Assembly (NCBI RefSeq): GCF_002127325.2
Contig: NC_035448.2
Span: 11,299,408 to 11,363,407 of the forward strand
DNA length: 64,000 nt
Reading direction: 5' to 3'
From: Helianthus annuus
Lineage: Eukaryota > Streptophyta > Magnoliopsida > Asterales > Asteraceae
This document shows positions 44,627 to 56,475 of this stretch, piece by piece (within the stretch, counting starts at the first letter, position 1; the number at the start of each line of letters is the position of its first letter). The position numbers and the translations under genes were made by a program. The notes below the pieces were generated by a model. That model saw nothing but the letters and a program-made list of their open reading frames with translations, did no database searches and had not been told where the DNA came from.

Positions 44627-45847
44627 TATAACAACCCTAAAATAAACCGACACCCTAAAAAATATTTAACATACACCAAAATGTCCTAAAATACACCCCG
44701 TATACGAAAACGGACCCCGAATACCTTTATTTTTATAAAAATTAAATAAAAACAAAATTTCAAGGGTCGTCGTGGGGCGCGAAGACCTTACTCGTCTTCT
44801 ACGCGGGCCGCGACAGATGGGCTACGAGGCGAAACCCGGTGACGCCACGTGTCACCACTCGTGTCATGCCTAATGGCGAGTCAGCCAAGCTAGGGCCTAC
44901 GCTAGCTGGCCTCGCGGGCCGCGCAAGCCCTAGAGGAATGCTACGCGGGGCGCGACGGAACCAAAGATCAGCCCTATAAATAGCAGGCATCAGCTGAACA
45001 TTCGAATTCGCTCAAATCGTTTTCTCTCTCGAAATTTTCTTATAGTATAAGCTATTTCCGGGCATAATACCCCCCTAAATAACGAAGTTCTGCTCCGTTG
45101 TAAGTATCATAACCCCGGTTACGTATTAGATACGCTGCCCGATTGATCCAGGGTTCCGTAACGGCTGTCGTGGTTCTGCCTGACGTAGTCGTTGGAATGC
45201 CGTCTCGGGGAGGGTATTACTAATGTAAATATTAAGGGTTATTATACTAACACGTGTGCATTTGTGTAATTATAGATAATCTCCAAGAAACCCTTAAAGA
45301 AAACCTAAGACAACAATGTGAGTAATCTCCTTTTTGTAAACTGTTTTTACAAAACCTTAAATATTTTACAATGTGATTAAGCAGTGATTGAGTCTTTGTA
45401 ATTCTTCAATTACTGCCGGTATTATGGGGTTTTGTATACATTACTTGATAATCTTCACAATTGGACAACGGGTTAGCCAATGTGTGATATGACCATAACC
45501 ACAGATACGGTCGAGTGGCAAGTACTGAATGAGTAATTGTGTAGATATAAACATTGTAATCGCTCTCAATACTGTTTTAATTAATTAAACTCTTCTTGAT
45601 TAAACTGGGATTCACTCACCAGTATTTCCCACTGACAAAATGTTTTTAAACGCGTTTCAGGTAACATGTGAAAGCCAACTAGAAGCCAGCTGGACAACAC
45701 TGAAGGCTTGGAAAAGTGGCTATAAAAGTTACCTAAATAAAGAAGAGGTTTTATTTCAATAAAATGGGATTTATTCCTATAAATCAGTTTGTAATGAAAA
45801 CCTGGGTTTTATCCCAATATATTTATTTATATAAAATGTGGTGTTTT
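44627..45847 (+). mobile_element. Solo gypsy-type LTR F, left part, TSD GGTGG
   Basis: Starts TATAACAACCC (probably TGTAACA with a G-to-A change) and continues at 53010-53141 after element C, where it ends GGGTTGCGACA. The TSD GGTGG is at 44622-44626 and 53142-53146. Combined length is about 1353 bp. It has a GC-rich promoter-like part (44765-44982). No internal region is attached, so it is a solo LTR. Confidence 0.75.
44765..44982 (+). promoter_or_regulatory. CGCGGGCCGCG motifs and TATA box in LTR F
   Basis: Four variants of ACGCGGGCCGCGAC lie at about 44775, 44800, 44912 and 44943, followed by a TATA box CTATAAATAG at about 44974. LTR E at 62360 onward has the same arrangement. Confidence 0.55.
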
Positions 45848-46303
45848 TGTTGGTGCATTCGCCTGTCGTCTTCGTCTTGTATCGAGTCTTGTATAGAACG
45901 TATTAGGTCAGGGCTCAAAAAACGAGATAGTGTGAATTAGAACTGATTTCGCTTGAAATCACATTAGGTCATTTTCAAGCAAAACCACATTGCTTATGAT
46001 TCTGCTCGAGTATTTTATACTGATTCCGCTTGAAACATTGTTGGAGATTTCGCTTGAAACGTGTTCAAGCGAAACCTCACTTCCTATATACAGTGCAATT
46101 CGAGCGGAATAGGTAATCAGTTATTCCGGTTTTGCCACGAAGTGCTGCCGAAGTGTCGACTTGCTGTAAACGTCATTATTTCAATATAAAAGACAGTTTA
46201 AAGTGTATACATTGCTGAATTGAACTCAGTTTGTCTGTTTCCGCCGTTCAAACTGAGAAAAACTCTTCTGATCGACTCGTTTGGGTCTGAAAACGATCCT
46301 ACA
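45848..46303 (+). repeat. 5' LTR of element C
   Basis: Starts TGTTGGTGCATTCG and ends GATCCTACA. It contains hairpins GATTTC-GCTT-GAAATC (45945-45960) and an 11-bp stem TTTCGCTTGAA/TTCAAGCGAAA (46048-46074). Confidence 0.92.
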
Positions 46304-46305
46304 AG

Positions 46306-46318
46306 TGGTATCAGAGCT
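46306..46318 (+). other. Primer binding site of element C
   Basis: TGGTATCAGAGCT, initiator-Met-type PBS, two bases after the LTR. Confidence 0.88.
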
Positions 46319-46499
46319 CAGGAAGAAGAGTTCTTACCAATTCAGTTGCATTTTCTGATTTCTACACCTTCTTTTTCAAAATTCAAAACTTTTCATGATT
46401 AAAATTGGTTCAAATTTTCACAGTATGGGCGTAATCATATTTTAACAAATCCTTAAAAGTTTCAGGCTAAACTTCGAACTAAAACAGATAATTTTTGCT

Positions 46500-46810
46500 A
46501 TTCCGCTTGAAATTAAGCGATAAAATGATGACATCAGCAGCATTTCAGGGTGATTTCGCTTGAAATGCAGTATTCCGCTTGAGTTTGTCTGCTGATTTCG
46601 CTTGAAAATTCAGGTTCCGCTTGAAAGTATTGTGTGATTCCGCTCCAAAGTGTTTGGTGATCCCGCTTGAAAATATTTTGTGATTCCGCTTCAAATTACT
46701 ATCTCGCTTGAAAATTGTTGACTGATTCAGCTTCAAATCAGTGATTTCGCCTGAACAGTTGTTGTTTAAAGTTGGTTATTTCGCTTGAAAATACAGTTTT
46801 GAAAATTTTG
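46500..46810 (+). repeat. TTTCGCTTGAAA repeat array in the leader of element C
   Basis: About eleven copies of TTTCGCTTGAAA, TTCCGCTTGAAA and close variants, spaced 20-30 bp, directly upstream of the gag ATG. Many can fold as TTTC-GCTT-GAAA mini-hairpins. The same words occur in the LTRs and, in a changed form, in element D. Confidence 0.85.
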
Positions 46811-46821
46811 AAATCCGAATC

Positions 46822-49800
46822 ATGGACGAAGAATTTTATAACGCATTCGCTACTCCGGTTACCCCGATTACTCTTGCCCAAAACACGATGTTGGAAAATG
46901 AAACGGGAACTATGCAAAAACATCCCAAACTCATGAACATCGAAGAGTATAAAGTTTGGGAAGGTCGTTTCGAAAACTGGGTACAAGCAAACTATTTAGA
47001 TGCTTGGGAATGTGTTGAGACAAAGTATGTGAGACCTACAAATGATGATGAGGAGATTATTCCTATTAAAGATCTGAGTGCTGAAAACAGAAAGAAATAC
47101 AAAGATGAGAAAATGATGCTAAGTCTACTACAACAAGCTGTGAAGGAAGATATTTTGGTGTTATTACAGCATACTGGAACTTCATATTCAATATGGAAAG
47201 CATTAAAATCAAAGTTTCATGGTAGCCAAGAGATGGTCAAGAACAAAAAATCGCTTTTAAAGAAAGAGTTTAATCTGTTTCGTGGGTTGAAAAATGAAAG
47301 CACAAAGCAGATTATTGAAAGATACTGCAATCTTTTAGCCAACATGAGAAGGTTAAGCATCGAAAAAAACAATGAAGAGTTGATTGAAAAACTTGCTGAT
47401 GCATTGCCACATGACACTTGGGGAACATATCTCATGATGCTAAGAAACAAGAAAGGATTCAACAATCTGACACTTAGCAAATTCATTGAAAAGATTGAGG
47501 CTCAGGAGATGGAACAGAGAAAGATCTCCAGGATGAAAGACTTTGATGGTGAACAAGACATCGGGATTTACTACAAAGCAGGGTTGAATGACAAAGCAAC
47601 AAATTTTTCTCCAAAAGTCGAAACTGCTTTCAATGCAAAGAATTCATCCGGAAGTTCTTCAACAGGATCAAGTAGCAAAACAAGTTTCTCATCGTATCCT
47701 TCATTTGATCCAAACTTGACAGTGACAAAGAGTGGTAGGAAGCTAAAATGCAACATTGTTCTGAATCTGGAGAATGATCAAGATTACACTGAAGAAGTTG
47801 CAAAGAGCCACATGTCTTTGTTGGGAACTGTTTTGGAATCCTATGGAAGTTTTGTGACAGGTCGAATTGGGAATCCTATGCTGACTAAGGAAGATTACGA
47901 CCAAATTGATGTTGAAGAGATGGAGCTAATGGATATAAAATGGTGTTTGGCTAGTGTGTTGAGGAGAGCTGAGAAATTTAAGCAGATCACAGGAAGAGAT
48001 GATCTCCGTGAGGCTAATGTTTCTACTTTGGGTTTTGATAAATCTAAAGTCACTTGTTTTCGTTGCAGAGAAAAAGGACACTTCAAGAGAGAGTGCAAGA
48101 ATCGCGAAGCAAGTGGAGCTCAAAATCCTTTCAACAACAACAACGATTATTATCGGAAGGCCATCTACCATCAAGTTGCTCAACAACCAACTCAGCAGCA
48201 GGCACAAACAACACATGGAAGGGTTGTGATTGAAGAATCATCAAAGAGAGCTTGTATGGTAAATCAAGATGAAAAGAAGCCAGCAACAGAATTCAACTGG
48301 GACAAGTATATTCTATCTGATGCAAAAGCATGTGTGATTGATCAAGATGATGAAAAGTTACCTGAAGGGTTTAGTTGGGAGAATTTCAATTGGGATGATT
48401 ATGATCCTAACAAAGCTCCAGTCCACACAGCTTTTGTTACTCGTGTTGAGGAAGATAGTGATGGTGACAGAGAATATCATGCAAGAAGATTGGCAGCTCA
48501 TTTTAAAATGTTGGAAGAAAGTGACAGTGAAGATGAAAAAGTTAAAAAGAAAAAGAAAAAGGTAAAAACACCAGTTAGTAGTGATGATGAAGATGTTCCT
48601 GTGATAAGGCGAAAGGTGAAAGAAGTTCCGAAGTTTAAAGTTGATGAAGACGCTAATGCTAAAAAGATTCCGGTGATTTGTGAAAACTGTGAGTTTATAA
48701 AAAAGAAAAACAGTGAATTGATTAACAACATAAACCAGTTGAAGGAAGCATACGATGTTCTGAACAAGGCCATGAATCAGTATAATCAATCAAGTGAAGA
48801 GCAAGCAACAGCAATGAAGACACTTCAGGGAGCTTTCATGACAAAGCAAAAAGTTGTGAATAACTATATCGAGAAGTGTGCTGCTCTTGAACAGAAACTG
48901 GAATTACAAAGAATTGAAACTGAAAGAGTTAATCGTTTGTTGAAAAGTTACTCATGTACTTCTTATGTCATTGACAGGATTTATCCAACTGTTGAAGGCA
49001 TGAAGGCATTTGAAGAGGATGAAGTAACTGAAGAAAAGAATGCTGGAAAAGTTTCTGAAGAAAAGACTCCAGAAAAGAAGACTGAGAAGAAGAATGACAC
49101 AAAGAAAAAGGCTGACAAGAAGAATTCTGGTAAGAAACAAGGTGTCAGTTATAACAAGTGTCCACCCCCGCTGGAAAATGGATATTTGCCAAGAAATCCA
49201 AATTCTGAAAGAGTCCAAAAGGCTACAAACTTACAGTGGGAGTCGGAGTCGTCAGTCAATTTGCCAAAAAGTATTGATGTCACGTTTACATCGTCTGACA
49301 CTGATCAACAATATCAATTGATGAAGAAAGTAGTGGATCATATGTTAGATAACGATGAAACAGAGGAGTCAAAGTTGGAGTCTAGTTCAGAGTCAAAGTC
49401 TGAGTCCAGCACTCCGGATCAAAATGAAAAACAGGGCAAAAGAGTTTATAGTAATGAATTCCTGTTATCAAAATCTAATTTGGATGACGAATCGTTTAAA
49501 GTTGCTTATACTTTGAATGATTCTGACAAATTATATTCTGATGAGGAATTTCCAATAAGAGGTGTCAAAACTGAATTGATCAAAAAGGTTTTCAAACTAA
49601 CAGAAATCAATATTTCTGAAATAAAAGATATAAATCTTTCTGATAAACCTAAAAATACACCTCAAAAGTTCAACAAAGATTAAACAAGAAAAAAGGTTAC
49701 GGTTCTGGTTCTGGTTTTCAAAAGAAACCAAATCATAACGGTAATTTCAAAAAGAAAGGTCTTGGATTTACTCCAACAGAAAAACAGAAAAATGAAAAAT

Positions 49801-50585
49801 ATGTTCGAGATTTTAAATCAAAGATGACATTTGTTTCAGGTACATCAGCAGAAGAGGAAGAAAAGAAAGAATTTTGGAGACAGTCAAATAGAGAGTTCCT
49901 TGCAAAGAAGCAAGATGGGATGAAGACTGTTTATCAGAAGAAGAAAACTCGAACCTGTTTCAAATGTGGTGGAATTGGACATCTTGCGGTGAACTGTTCG
50001 CAAGCAATTCAATCCAAACAGGGAGTTTCTTAACTGAAAGAAAAAGTGGTTGAGTTTGAACCGCCAATTGATAGAACCAAATTATTCAGAAACTCAAAAT
50101 TTGAAATTGGTGAATGTTCAAACAAGTTTTACAAGAAAAGAGCTAGATCTGACAACCAGAAATGGGTTGTTAAGAAGTCTGTTGATAGTTCTAGCCATGA
50201 TTCTGATAGGTCAAAATCAGAGGAGCTATCTTCTGGCGATGAATCTGATTCCACAAAATCAGAGGAGCCACAGGTTGAGGTTAATGGTGAAGAATCAGTT
50301 CCAACTGTGGATGATGAGAATTTTCCACCACTTCGGGCTGAAAATTTTAGGAAGAAAATTGGTAAAGTTGAAATTTCTAACCAATTTTATTCTGATAAGC
50401 AGGTTTTTGATGTTGAAAAGACCTTTAACCCCAAGGTAAAACATATCTTTGGTAAAATTATTGATCGAAAAGTCAAAGGGGTTAAAGAGTTCTGCGAGAA
50501 GAAGATGGGAGGTAAGAAACCGAGTGTTGGTAGCTCGGTAACACCGAAGGCTGGTCAGGCTTGGGTGGATATTTTCTTTGAATAG
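46822..50585 (+). pseudogene. gag: Gag of element C (UBN2-type), one frameshift and one stop
   Basis: The first part (46822-49683, 953 residues) has a Copia-type gag domain (UBN2/DUF4219-like; YKVWEGRFENWVQ, IWKALKSKF, LLKKEFNLFRGLKNES), a zinc knuckle CFRCREKGHFKREC near residue 412, acidic/lysine-rich segments, and a coiled-coil region near residues 620-710 with the end motif SCTSYVIDRIYP. It stops at TAA 49681-49683; the coding continues in another frame as NKKKGYGSGSGFQKK, so an indel lies just upstream. A second zinc knuckle CFKCGGIGHLAVNC lies at about 49955-50000. TAA at 50031-50033 interrupts the same frame, which then runs to 50585 (AWVDIFFE). Gag should bind and package the RNA. The intact ancestor probably encoded a single protein of about 1250 residues. 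Confidence 0.85.
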
Positions 50586-52350
50586 AAAAACCTGACTTGC
50601 CGGAGTTCCCAGGTTGGTAAGAGTGGAACATGAATCGGCATCATTCTTTATATTTTATTGTTTTACGTTCAAGTGGTACAGATGTTGGTTCTTACAACAT
50701 GATTAATCAAGGTCATTAATTTGAACTTGATGTAATCTTCATATATTTGGTTAAAAGACAATATGATGAACCACATCCCCATCCCTACAAGTGGTGAAAT
50801 CAACTAAACTTATTTTCCGGAAAAATCATTTTGATTAAAACAAACTTAAGTGTTTTGAAATCTTAATGAGAAAATAGTTTGTTGATAGGGGGAGTTCTGA
50901 TTGTTTATGCCTAAGTGGATGGCGAATTGAAGCAATTTGATATCAGTTGTCATTGTTTTTGTACAGTTTGTTTTCAAATTTCTTTAAATGTGTTTGCATT
51001 TTAGGGGGGGTAAAAATTTTAGAAAATCCAAAAACATTAGAAATTTTGAAAAGGCCAAAAACATGATAAAATCAAAAATGAGTTTTATTGAGAAAAAGAG
51101 GAAATGATAGTACATCAGTGGACTATCACAACATGCTAAAGAAATGGAAAGTATAAATGTGATAAACAATCTCACTGCGGATGTGCCAGTAGGTTTTTGC
51201 ACATTTAGTAGATTGTGACGAGATATAAACCTAAAATTTCAAACTTGCTTATCTTGTGGGTAACATTTCTTGGATATATGGGTAACCCCTGAAATCTTGT
51301 TTGAAAGGTCCCTCTTTCTGAGATACTAGGTCTTTATACTCAGTGATATCTGGGGTATTATTCCGGGACTTCTGCTGAATGGAAATTCTGACCTAGTCCC
51401 CGTATAATACTTTCTGCAAATGCTTGAAACATAGCACAGCCCTCAACAAGTTGATGAAACAATAAAATTGATAATCATTGCTGTTGAAGAATAGATCCTC
51501 TAAAGGGGACACACCAAAAGTCGAACCGGCATCTCTCTGCTGAACGGAAGTTCTGACCTGAGCTCTCACGGTTTCGCATCTAACCCCTTTACAGATATCA
51601 TCTGTGGTATACTCACCTGTAAGACTGAATATTGGGATCTGGATACGGGAGTATATACAAGTAGTGGGACACGCGAATAAGTTTAAGTGCTTAAGACATT
51701 AATCTCGTATCTCGAAACAGTTGAACTTTGTGTGAAAATTTAAGTGGACCAGTATACTGACAATCTAGGTGATTTGTTTAGAACTTAAAATGAAATCAAG
51801 CTTTCCGGTGTTGGTGATTTGTCTCAGAAACTGATATGATCCTCTTACACAAACTCACAAAAATATTGTCTGTAAATATTTCTTTACTGCATTTCATATT
51901 ATTCAAAAATTCAAAAAGATTTTAGTGTGTTTTAGCATAAATTTTGAAAAATACAAAAAGATTTTCGACAACTGGTGTTGGAGAGCTGATTTTCAAAATT
52001 TCAAGTGTTAAACATGATGAACAGGCTTGGGAAGATTGTGTTTTATAGAGTTTAAAATCTATCTTACAAGTGGTCATCAGAAGTTTTTGTAAAGAAAACG
52101 ATTCTGCAAATGGTTCATCAAAGACTAAATGATAAATCATTTTGTGATTTTTACAAGTGGTGTCTGAGTGTGTTAAAGTTTAATATCATAAAACTTATGT
52201 TTATGGTAGAGAATGTGCAGATTTGAGTCAGGCAACGATCTTGAATCTGTGCCAGCCAGACTGCGATCCCAGCCTACTGAGAGGGGGAGTCTGAATGACA
52301 AAGAGCCAGGTTCTGATCCTGAGATTGCTGATGCTGACGAGATTAAAGAT
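50586..52350 (+). other. Non-coding 3' internal region of element C
   Basis: No open frame of note and no pol motif. An imperfect duplicate occurs at about 51366-51400 and 51534-51568 (CTGCTGAAxGGAAxTTCTGACCT). A purine-rich stretch lies near 51003-51060. Confidence 0.65.
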
Positions 52351-52582
52351 TCAACATTTGAGGGGGAGTGTATGTTGGTGCTGATGAATAGAGAAGACGT
52401 CAACATTCGAGGGAAAAAGTTTGTTGGTGGTGAAAAAGAATAGAAGACAGAGATTGAGGATATTTACAGCGTCAGATACTTCAAAGAGTTCAAAGAGAAG
52501 CCCAAAGGCTGATAAAGACTGAAGATGCGAAGACTCGACACTGAAGACTCCGTCAACATCCGAGGGGGAGTTTGTTGGTGCA
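52351..52582 (+). repeat. Three copies of the PPT/LTR-junction sequence in element C
   Basis: TCAACATTTGAGGGGGAG then TATGTTGGTGC (52351-52381), TCAACATTCGAGGG then GTTTGTTGGTGG (52400-52430), and the true junction GTCAACATCCGAGGGGGAG plus TTTGTTGGTGC (52552-52582). Confidence 0.8.
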
Positions 52583-53004
52583 TCTGTCTGTCGTCTTCGT
52601 CTTGTATCGAGTCTTGTATAGAACGTATTAGATCAGGGCTCAAAAAACGAGATAGTGTGAATTAGAACTGATTTCGCTTGAAATCACATTAGGTCATTTT
52701 CAAGCGAAACCACATTGCTTATGATTCCGCTTGAAACATTGTTGGAGATTTCGCTTGAAACGTGTTCAAACGAAACCTCACTGCCTATATATAGTGCAGT
52801 TCGAGCAGAATAGGTAATCAGTTGTTCCGGTTTTGCCACGAAGTGCTGCCGAAGTGTCGACTTGCTGTAAACGTCATTATTTCAATATAAAAGACAGTTT
52901 AAAGTGTATACATTGCTGAATTGAACTCAGTTTGTCTGTTTCCGTCGTTCAAACTGAGAAAAATTCTTCTGATCGACTCGTTTGGGTCTGAAAACGATCC
53001 TACA
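52573..53004 (+). repeat. 3' LTR of element C
   Basis: Starts TGTTGGTGCATCTG and ends GATCCTACA, followed by TSD GTTTT. It is shorter than the 5' LTR because 24 bp near 46005-46028 are absent. One base change weakens the long hairpin (CAAACGAAA instead of CAAGCGAAA). Confidence 0.92.
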
Positions 53005-53009
53005 GTTTT

Positions 53010-53141
53010 ACTTTGATAAAATATTTCCTAACTACGGTCCTGATGAAATTTCCGCTGCCAAATTAATAAACACCGATACCACCGACACTGATGCTCGCGA
53101 CCGCCCGTTCCCGGGACAGATAGGGGGCGGGGGTTGCGACA
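53010..53141 (+). mobile_element. Solo gypsy-type LTR F, right part
   Basis: Continuation of 44627-45847 after element C. It ends GGGTTGCGACA with TSD GGTGG at 53142-53146. 53147-53550 holds no gene; its left part from 53348 (GGTGTTTGGGATTGC) and the complement-like AGTCCTAAACACTC near 55170 may be ends of an older MITE. Confidence 0.72.
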
Positions 53142-53550
53142 GGTGGGGGTAAGTTATTTTTTAATTTTATTAATGTTTTAATATTTTTTTAATAAGAATG
53201 GGGAATTTGGTTGTTTCTGAACAAACTAACGCCAATCCAGTATAGGGACTACCCTAGTAACAAGTAAGCAAAACACAGGGAGCAAACATGTTATTTTGAA
53301 AAATTAGGAACCTAGTAAAAATATATAGCTAAAATAAGAAAACTTGGAAGGTGTTTGGGATTGCTTATTTAACTCCAATAATGTATTTGTCAAATGTGTT
53401 TATTGCCTTATGATTTTACCAAAAAGAGTTTTAAAAAAAGTATTTGGATCGGCTTTTTGTGGGAAAACTAAAATGACAAAAAATAAGGTAAGTTTCCGTA
53501 TTTGATTGTTATTTTAAAGGGTGAAGTTAGATTGATAATTTTAAATTAAA

Positions 53551-55047
53551 GGGTAAATTACACTTTTCGTCCTTTATGTTTGTTTCAAATTGCAATGAAT
53601 AGCCTTTAACTTCAATAATTACAGTCACAATCCTTTATTTGCAAAACCCATTACACCTTACGTCCTTTAGCCCTAACCTAGTTAAATTTTTAAGTTAAGT
53701 TTATTGACATGAGGGTAGTTTTGTAATTTTACCTCTTTGCTTAAAAATATATTAAACAGAAAATGAAAAAAACAAAAAAATGTCACACTTTCAACTCTCT
53801 GTCTCTCTTACTTAGCCTTCCCACGTCTTCCCCCACCACCATTATCAACCTGCAACCCACTTTGCACCCACCTCACCCCACTCAACCATCTTCTCCATCC
53901 CTCTCCTTCAAATGCATGTTTCATTATTAAAACTTAACCCCTGATGAAATTCTTTTGGAGAAAATAGTGGTAAGTGGATCTATTACAGGTTTCATTTGTA
54001 GATCTTGACGATTCACAATCTTGAGGATGACCCGCAAATCGCCATCTATACTAAGGGTATGTTTGGCTAAGCTTTTTGAAACAACTTATTGACTTATTGG
54101 CTTTTTGAAAAGTCATAAGCTTCAAAAAGTTTGTTTGGATTGAGGGTGTATGTGAGGGGAAAAGTGACTTTTCTAAAAAGTCACTCCATCCTGACTTTTC
54201 AAAAAGTCATAAGTCACTCCTGAAAAGCTAAGCCAAGCATGGCCTAAATGGATTTGTTCTTTAGATGATTTACTGAATTGTCTTCTGTGTCAGATCGGTT
54301 TTGATTTTGAATCTGATTCGATGATTCTGTATCTTGTAATTTTGATTTCCATCTGCCGGTTCTAGTTGGTGTTTTTGTTTACACCAACCCCACTCGTTTT
54401 CCTAAGTAATCTGAGCCCCCATCTCTTAGTTCTACTGCTTCATAGACACCTATAGGACAAGAATTATATGCGTAGCTTATTCTGATGTTAAAATCTCATT
54501 GCTGTGTTGTAATATTGCTTGCAAAGTTAAGATCAACGCCTCAAACCTTGACAAACATTGAAATACTTGAAATTCCTCCGTTCCCACGTTTCCGCATATC
54601 TGGAGCTTCGCCGGAGTTCGTACATCATCGGAAACTATTCGTCTTCGCTTAAACCTCGCAACCCATAAGTTTTGTTTACACCATTCTTGTCGTTTTTACA
54701 TAGGAAACAAAAAACCCTCAATCAATTCGTTGTTTCGTTACCTGAGTTTCACGAAGTTTTGGATTCAAAAATTTAGGGTTTTCGGTTGGGTGCTGGTTGG
54801 GGAAGACGCACTGATTTTGCTTTTGTATATTGATATATATATTTTAAATAAATAGGTAAAAGACAAATTTGCCCTCATGTGAGGTCCACATGACTAGATT
54901 TAACTATGAAAATTAACTAGGTTAGGGCCAAAGGACGTATGATGTAATAAGTTTTACAAATAAAGGATTGTGACTGTAATTATTAAAGTTAAAGGTTATG
55001 CATTACAATACTATACAAACATAAAGGACAAAAAATGTAATTTACCC
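53551..55047. mobile_element. MULE-type element with ~190-bp TIRs, TSD TAAATTAAA
   Basis: Ends GGGTAAATTACACTTTTCGTCC and its inverted form, with an exact 9-bp TSD at 53542-53550 and 55048-55056. The non-TIR core (about 53780-54830) has no transposase. It is C/T-rich at 53790-53920 and exon-like but unidentified elsewhere, so it could be a Pack-MULE. It contains the MITE 54055-54244. Confidence 0.88.
54055..54244. mobile_element. PIF/Harbinger MITE, TSD TAA
   Basis: Ends GGGTATGTTTGGCTAAGC and GCTAAGCCAAGCATGGCC with TAA at 54052-54054 and 54245-54247. Same family as 36240-36646. Confidence 0.85.
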
Positions 55048-55397
55048 TAAATTAAAAAAATCAAAAGCTATTTAAAAAGCCGTGTAAAAACAACTTTTTA
55101 TTCTTTTCCAAAAGAAAAAAAAACATGTTTATGAATGTGAAACACTTTTTTTAAAAGCCAAAAGGTCAATAGTCCTAAACACTCTCTTATGCAAACTGGG
55201 TCCCATCTGCATTGTGGGGTGATAAGCCAATTATTTTTCTGTTTGATAACATGTACGTCTTTATTTCATATACTTGTACATACTACACATAACATAATTT
55301 CAATAAAAATTACATCAAGACACAAATAAAAATACGCTTGTCAAAAACATTTTATTAATTAGGTTAAGGAATTATAGAGTAACTTTATTAAAGTCCA

Positions 55398-55626
55398 ACC
55401 CATGGCTTTATAGCCTAGTGGTATCTTGGGGGCAGGATAAGGTTTTGGGACCAATAGGTCATGGGTTAGATTCCCACAATGGGGTTTTCCCATATTTATT
55501 GGGTTACTCCTGAATTGGTGTATAGGCATTATGCCTAGTGGAGATGGATATGATCGGATGGTTCCGCTGGTGGTACGATGATACTCTATTGGTCCGTCAG
55601 TGATCCAAATTTGCCGTTTAAAAAAA
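55398..55626 (+). mobile_element. tRNA-derived SINE, 17-bp TSD
   Basis: Box A-like TAGCCTAGTGGTA, box B GGGTTAGATTCCC, tail TTTGCCGTTT plus A run. TSD AACTTTATTAAAGTCCA at 55381-55397 and 55627-55643 is exact. 55057-55380 and 55644-55847 show no gene. Confidence 0.9.
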
Positions 55627-55861
55627 AACTTTATTAAAGTCCATCAATAACAAAACCTCACTATTCCTCCAGGTTGGTTCGTCACCTTAGCAAAGGGAAA
55701 AGACTAAAAAAAATACTAAAAGTAATAAAAGTTAAAAGGAATAAACATGTATACTACCAATGCTAAAGCATGGGGATTAAACACGCATTTACACAAAGTT
55801 AACCAAAAAAAAACTTTTTAAAAATAGAAAGGCTAAAGACGCATATTAGAAAAGTAAAATA

Positions 55862-56177
55862 CAGCCAATGAGGTAGTGGTGCAGTGGTTGGGAAAAGACT
55901 TGGTATTCATTGTGACCCATGTTCGACTCTCACTCTCTCCCTTATTTTATGCGGCATCCAGGTGAAGGACGGATATGAGTGGTGTCGGTTCGTCTTGGAT
56001 GGGAGGCGAGGTTTTATCGATTATTCTACTGTTATGCCTTCGGGCGGGTGGAGGTCGGGTTTTCGCGCATCTGGGAGAGCCAAGAGGTTGACGGCGGTCG
56101 AGTAGTCGACCTTGGCCACAACGCCCGATGTCACGATGGTTGGCACATCGTTATCTACCGTTAAAAAAAAGAAAAAA
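55862..56177 (+). mobile_element. tRNA-derived SINE, 14-bp TSD
   Basis: Box A-like TAGTGGTGCAGTGGTTGG, box B-like TGTTCGACTC, tail CTACCGTT plus A-rich end. TSD AGAAAAGTAAAATA at 55848-55861 and 56178-56191. Open frames here on both strands are not genes. Confidence 0.85.
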
Positions 56178-56394
56178 AGAAAAGTAAAATAAAAAAAATC
56201 ATGGCCAATGAGAAGTGTCACCATTCTTACAATACATCCAAACTTTTCTAAACTTTGTAAATGAAAATAAAACAAAGGGAAAACGAGGAAAAAAACTTTA
56301 TTAGAGCTCGAGAACTATAAAGTAAATTTTAAAGTTTAAAGGTAGTAACGTAGCTTATTAAAATTAAGGATTAAGGTTAAAAATCTCTAATTTA

Positions 56395-56475
56395 CCAAAA
56401 CAAACGCCGGAGAGGATTCAAACCCGGGATTGACAGTTCAACCGGCAACCGCATAAGCCTTTTCCAACACAACAC
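56395..56475 (-). mobile_element. SINE-like fragment, minus strand
   Basis: The minus strand carries box A-like GGCTTATGCGGTTGCCGG and box B-like GGGTTTGAATCC. Borders not resolved. Confidence 0.45.

Larger units (their letters stand above)
45848..53004 (+). mobile_element. Copia-type LTR element C with gag but no pol
   Basis: LTRs 45848-46303 (456 bp) and 52573-53004 (432 bp; 24 bp absent relative to the first), TSD GTTTT (45843-45847 and 53005-53009), PBS at 46306 and a PPT before 52573. The internal 6.3 kb encodes a long Gag (46822-50585) and then about 2 kb without coding sequence. No protease, integrase, RT or RNase H motif is visible. It is inserted in solo LTR F. It resembles the TR-GAG type of non-autonomous elements (gag only). 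Confidence 0.88.

Noticed and set aside
48358..48789. Antisense frames within the gag of element C
   Set aside because: Shadow of the lysine/glutamate-rich coding strand.
55862..56177. Open frames 55884-56275 on both strands
   Set aside because: They lie in a SINE and its flanks, without a recognisable domain.
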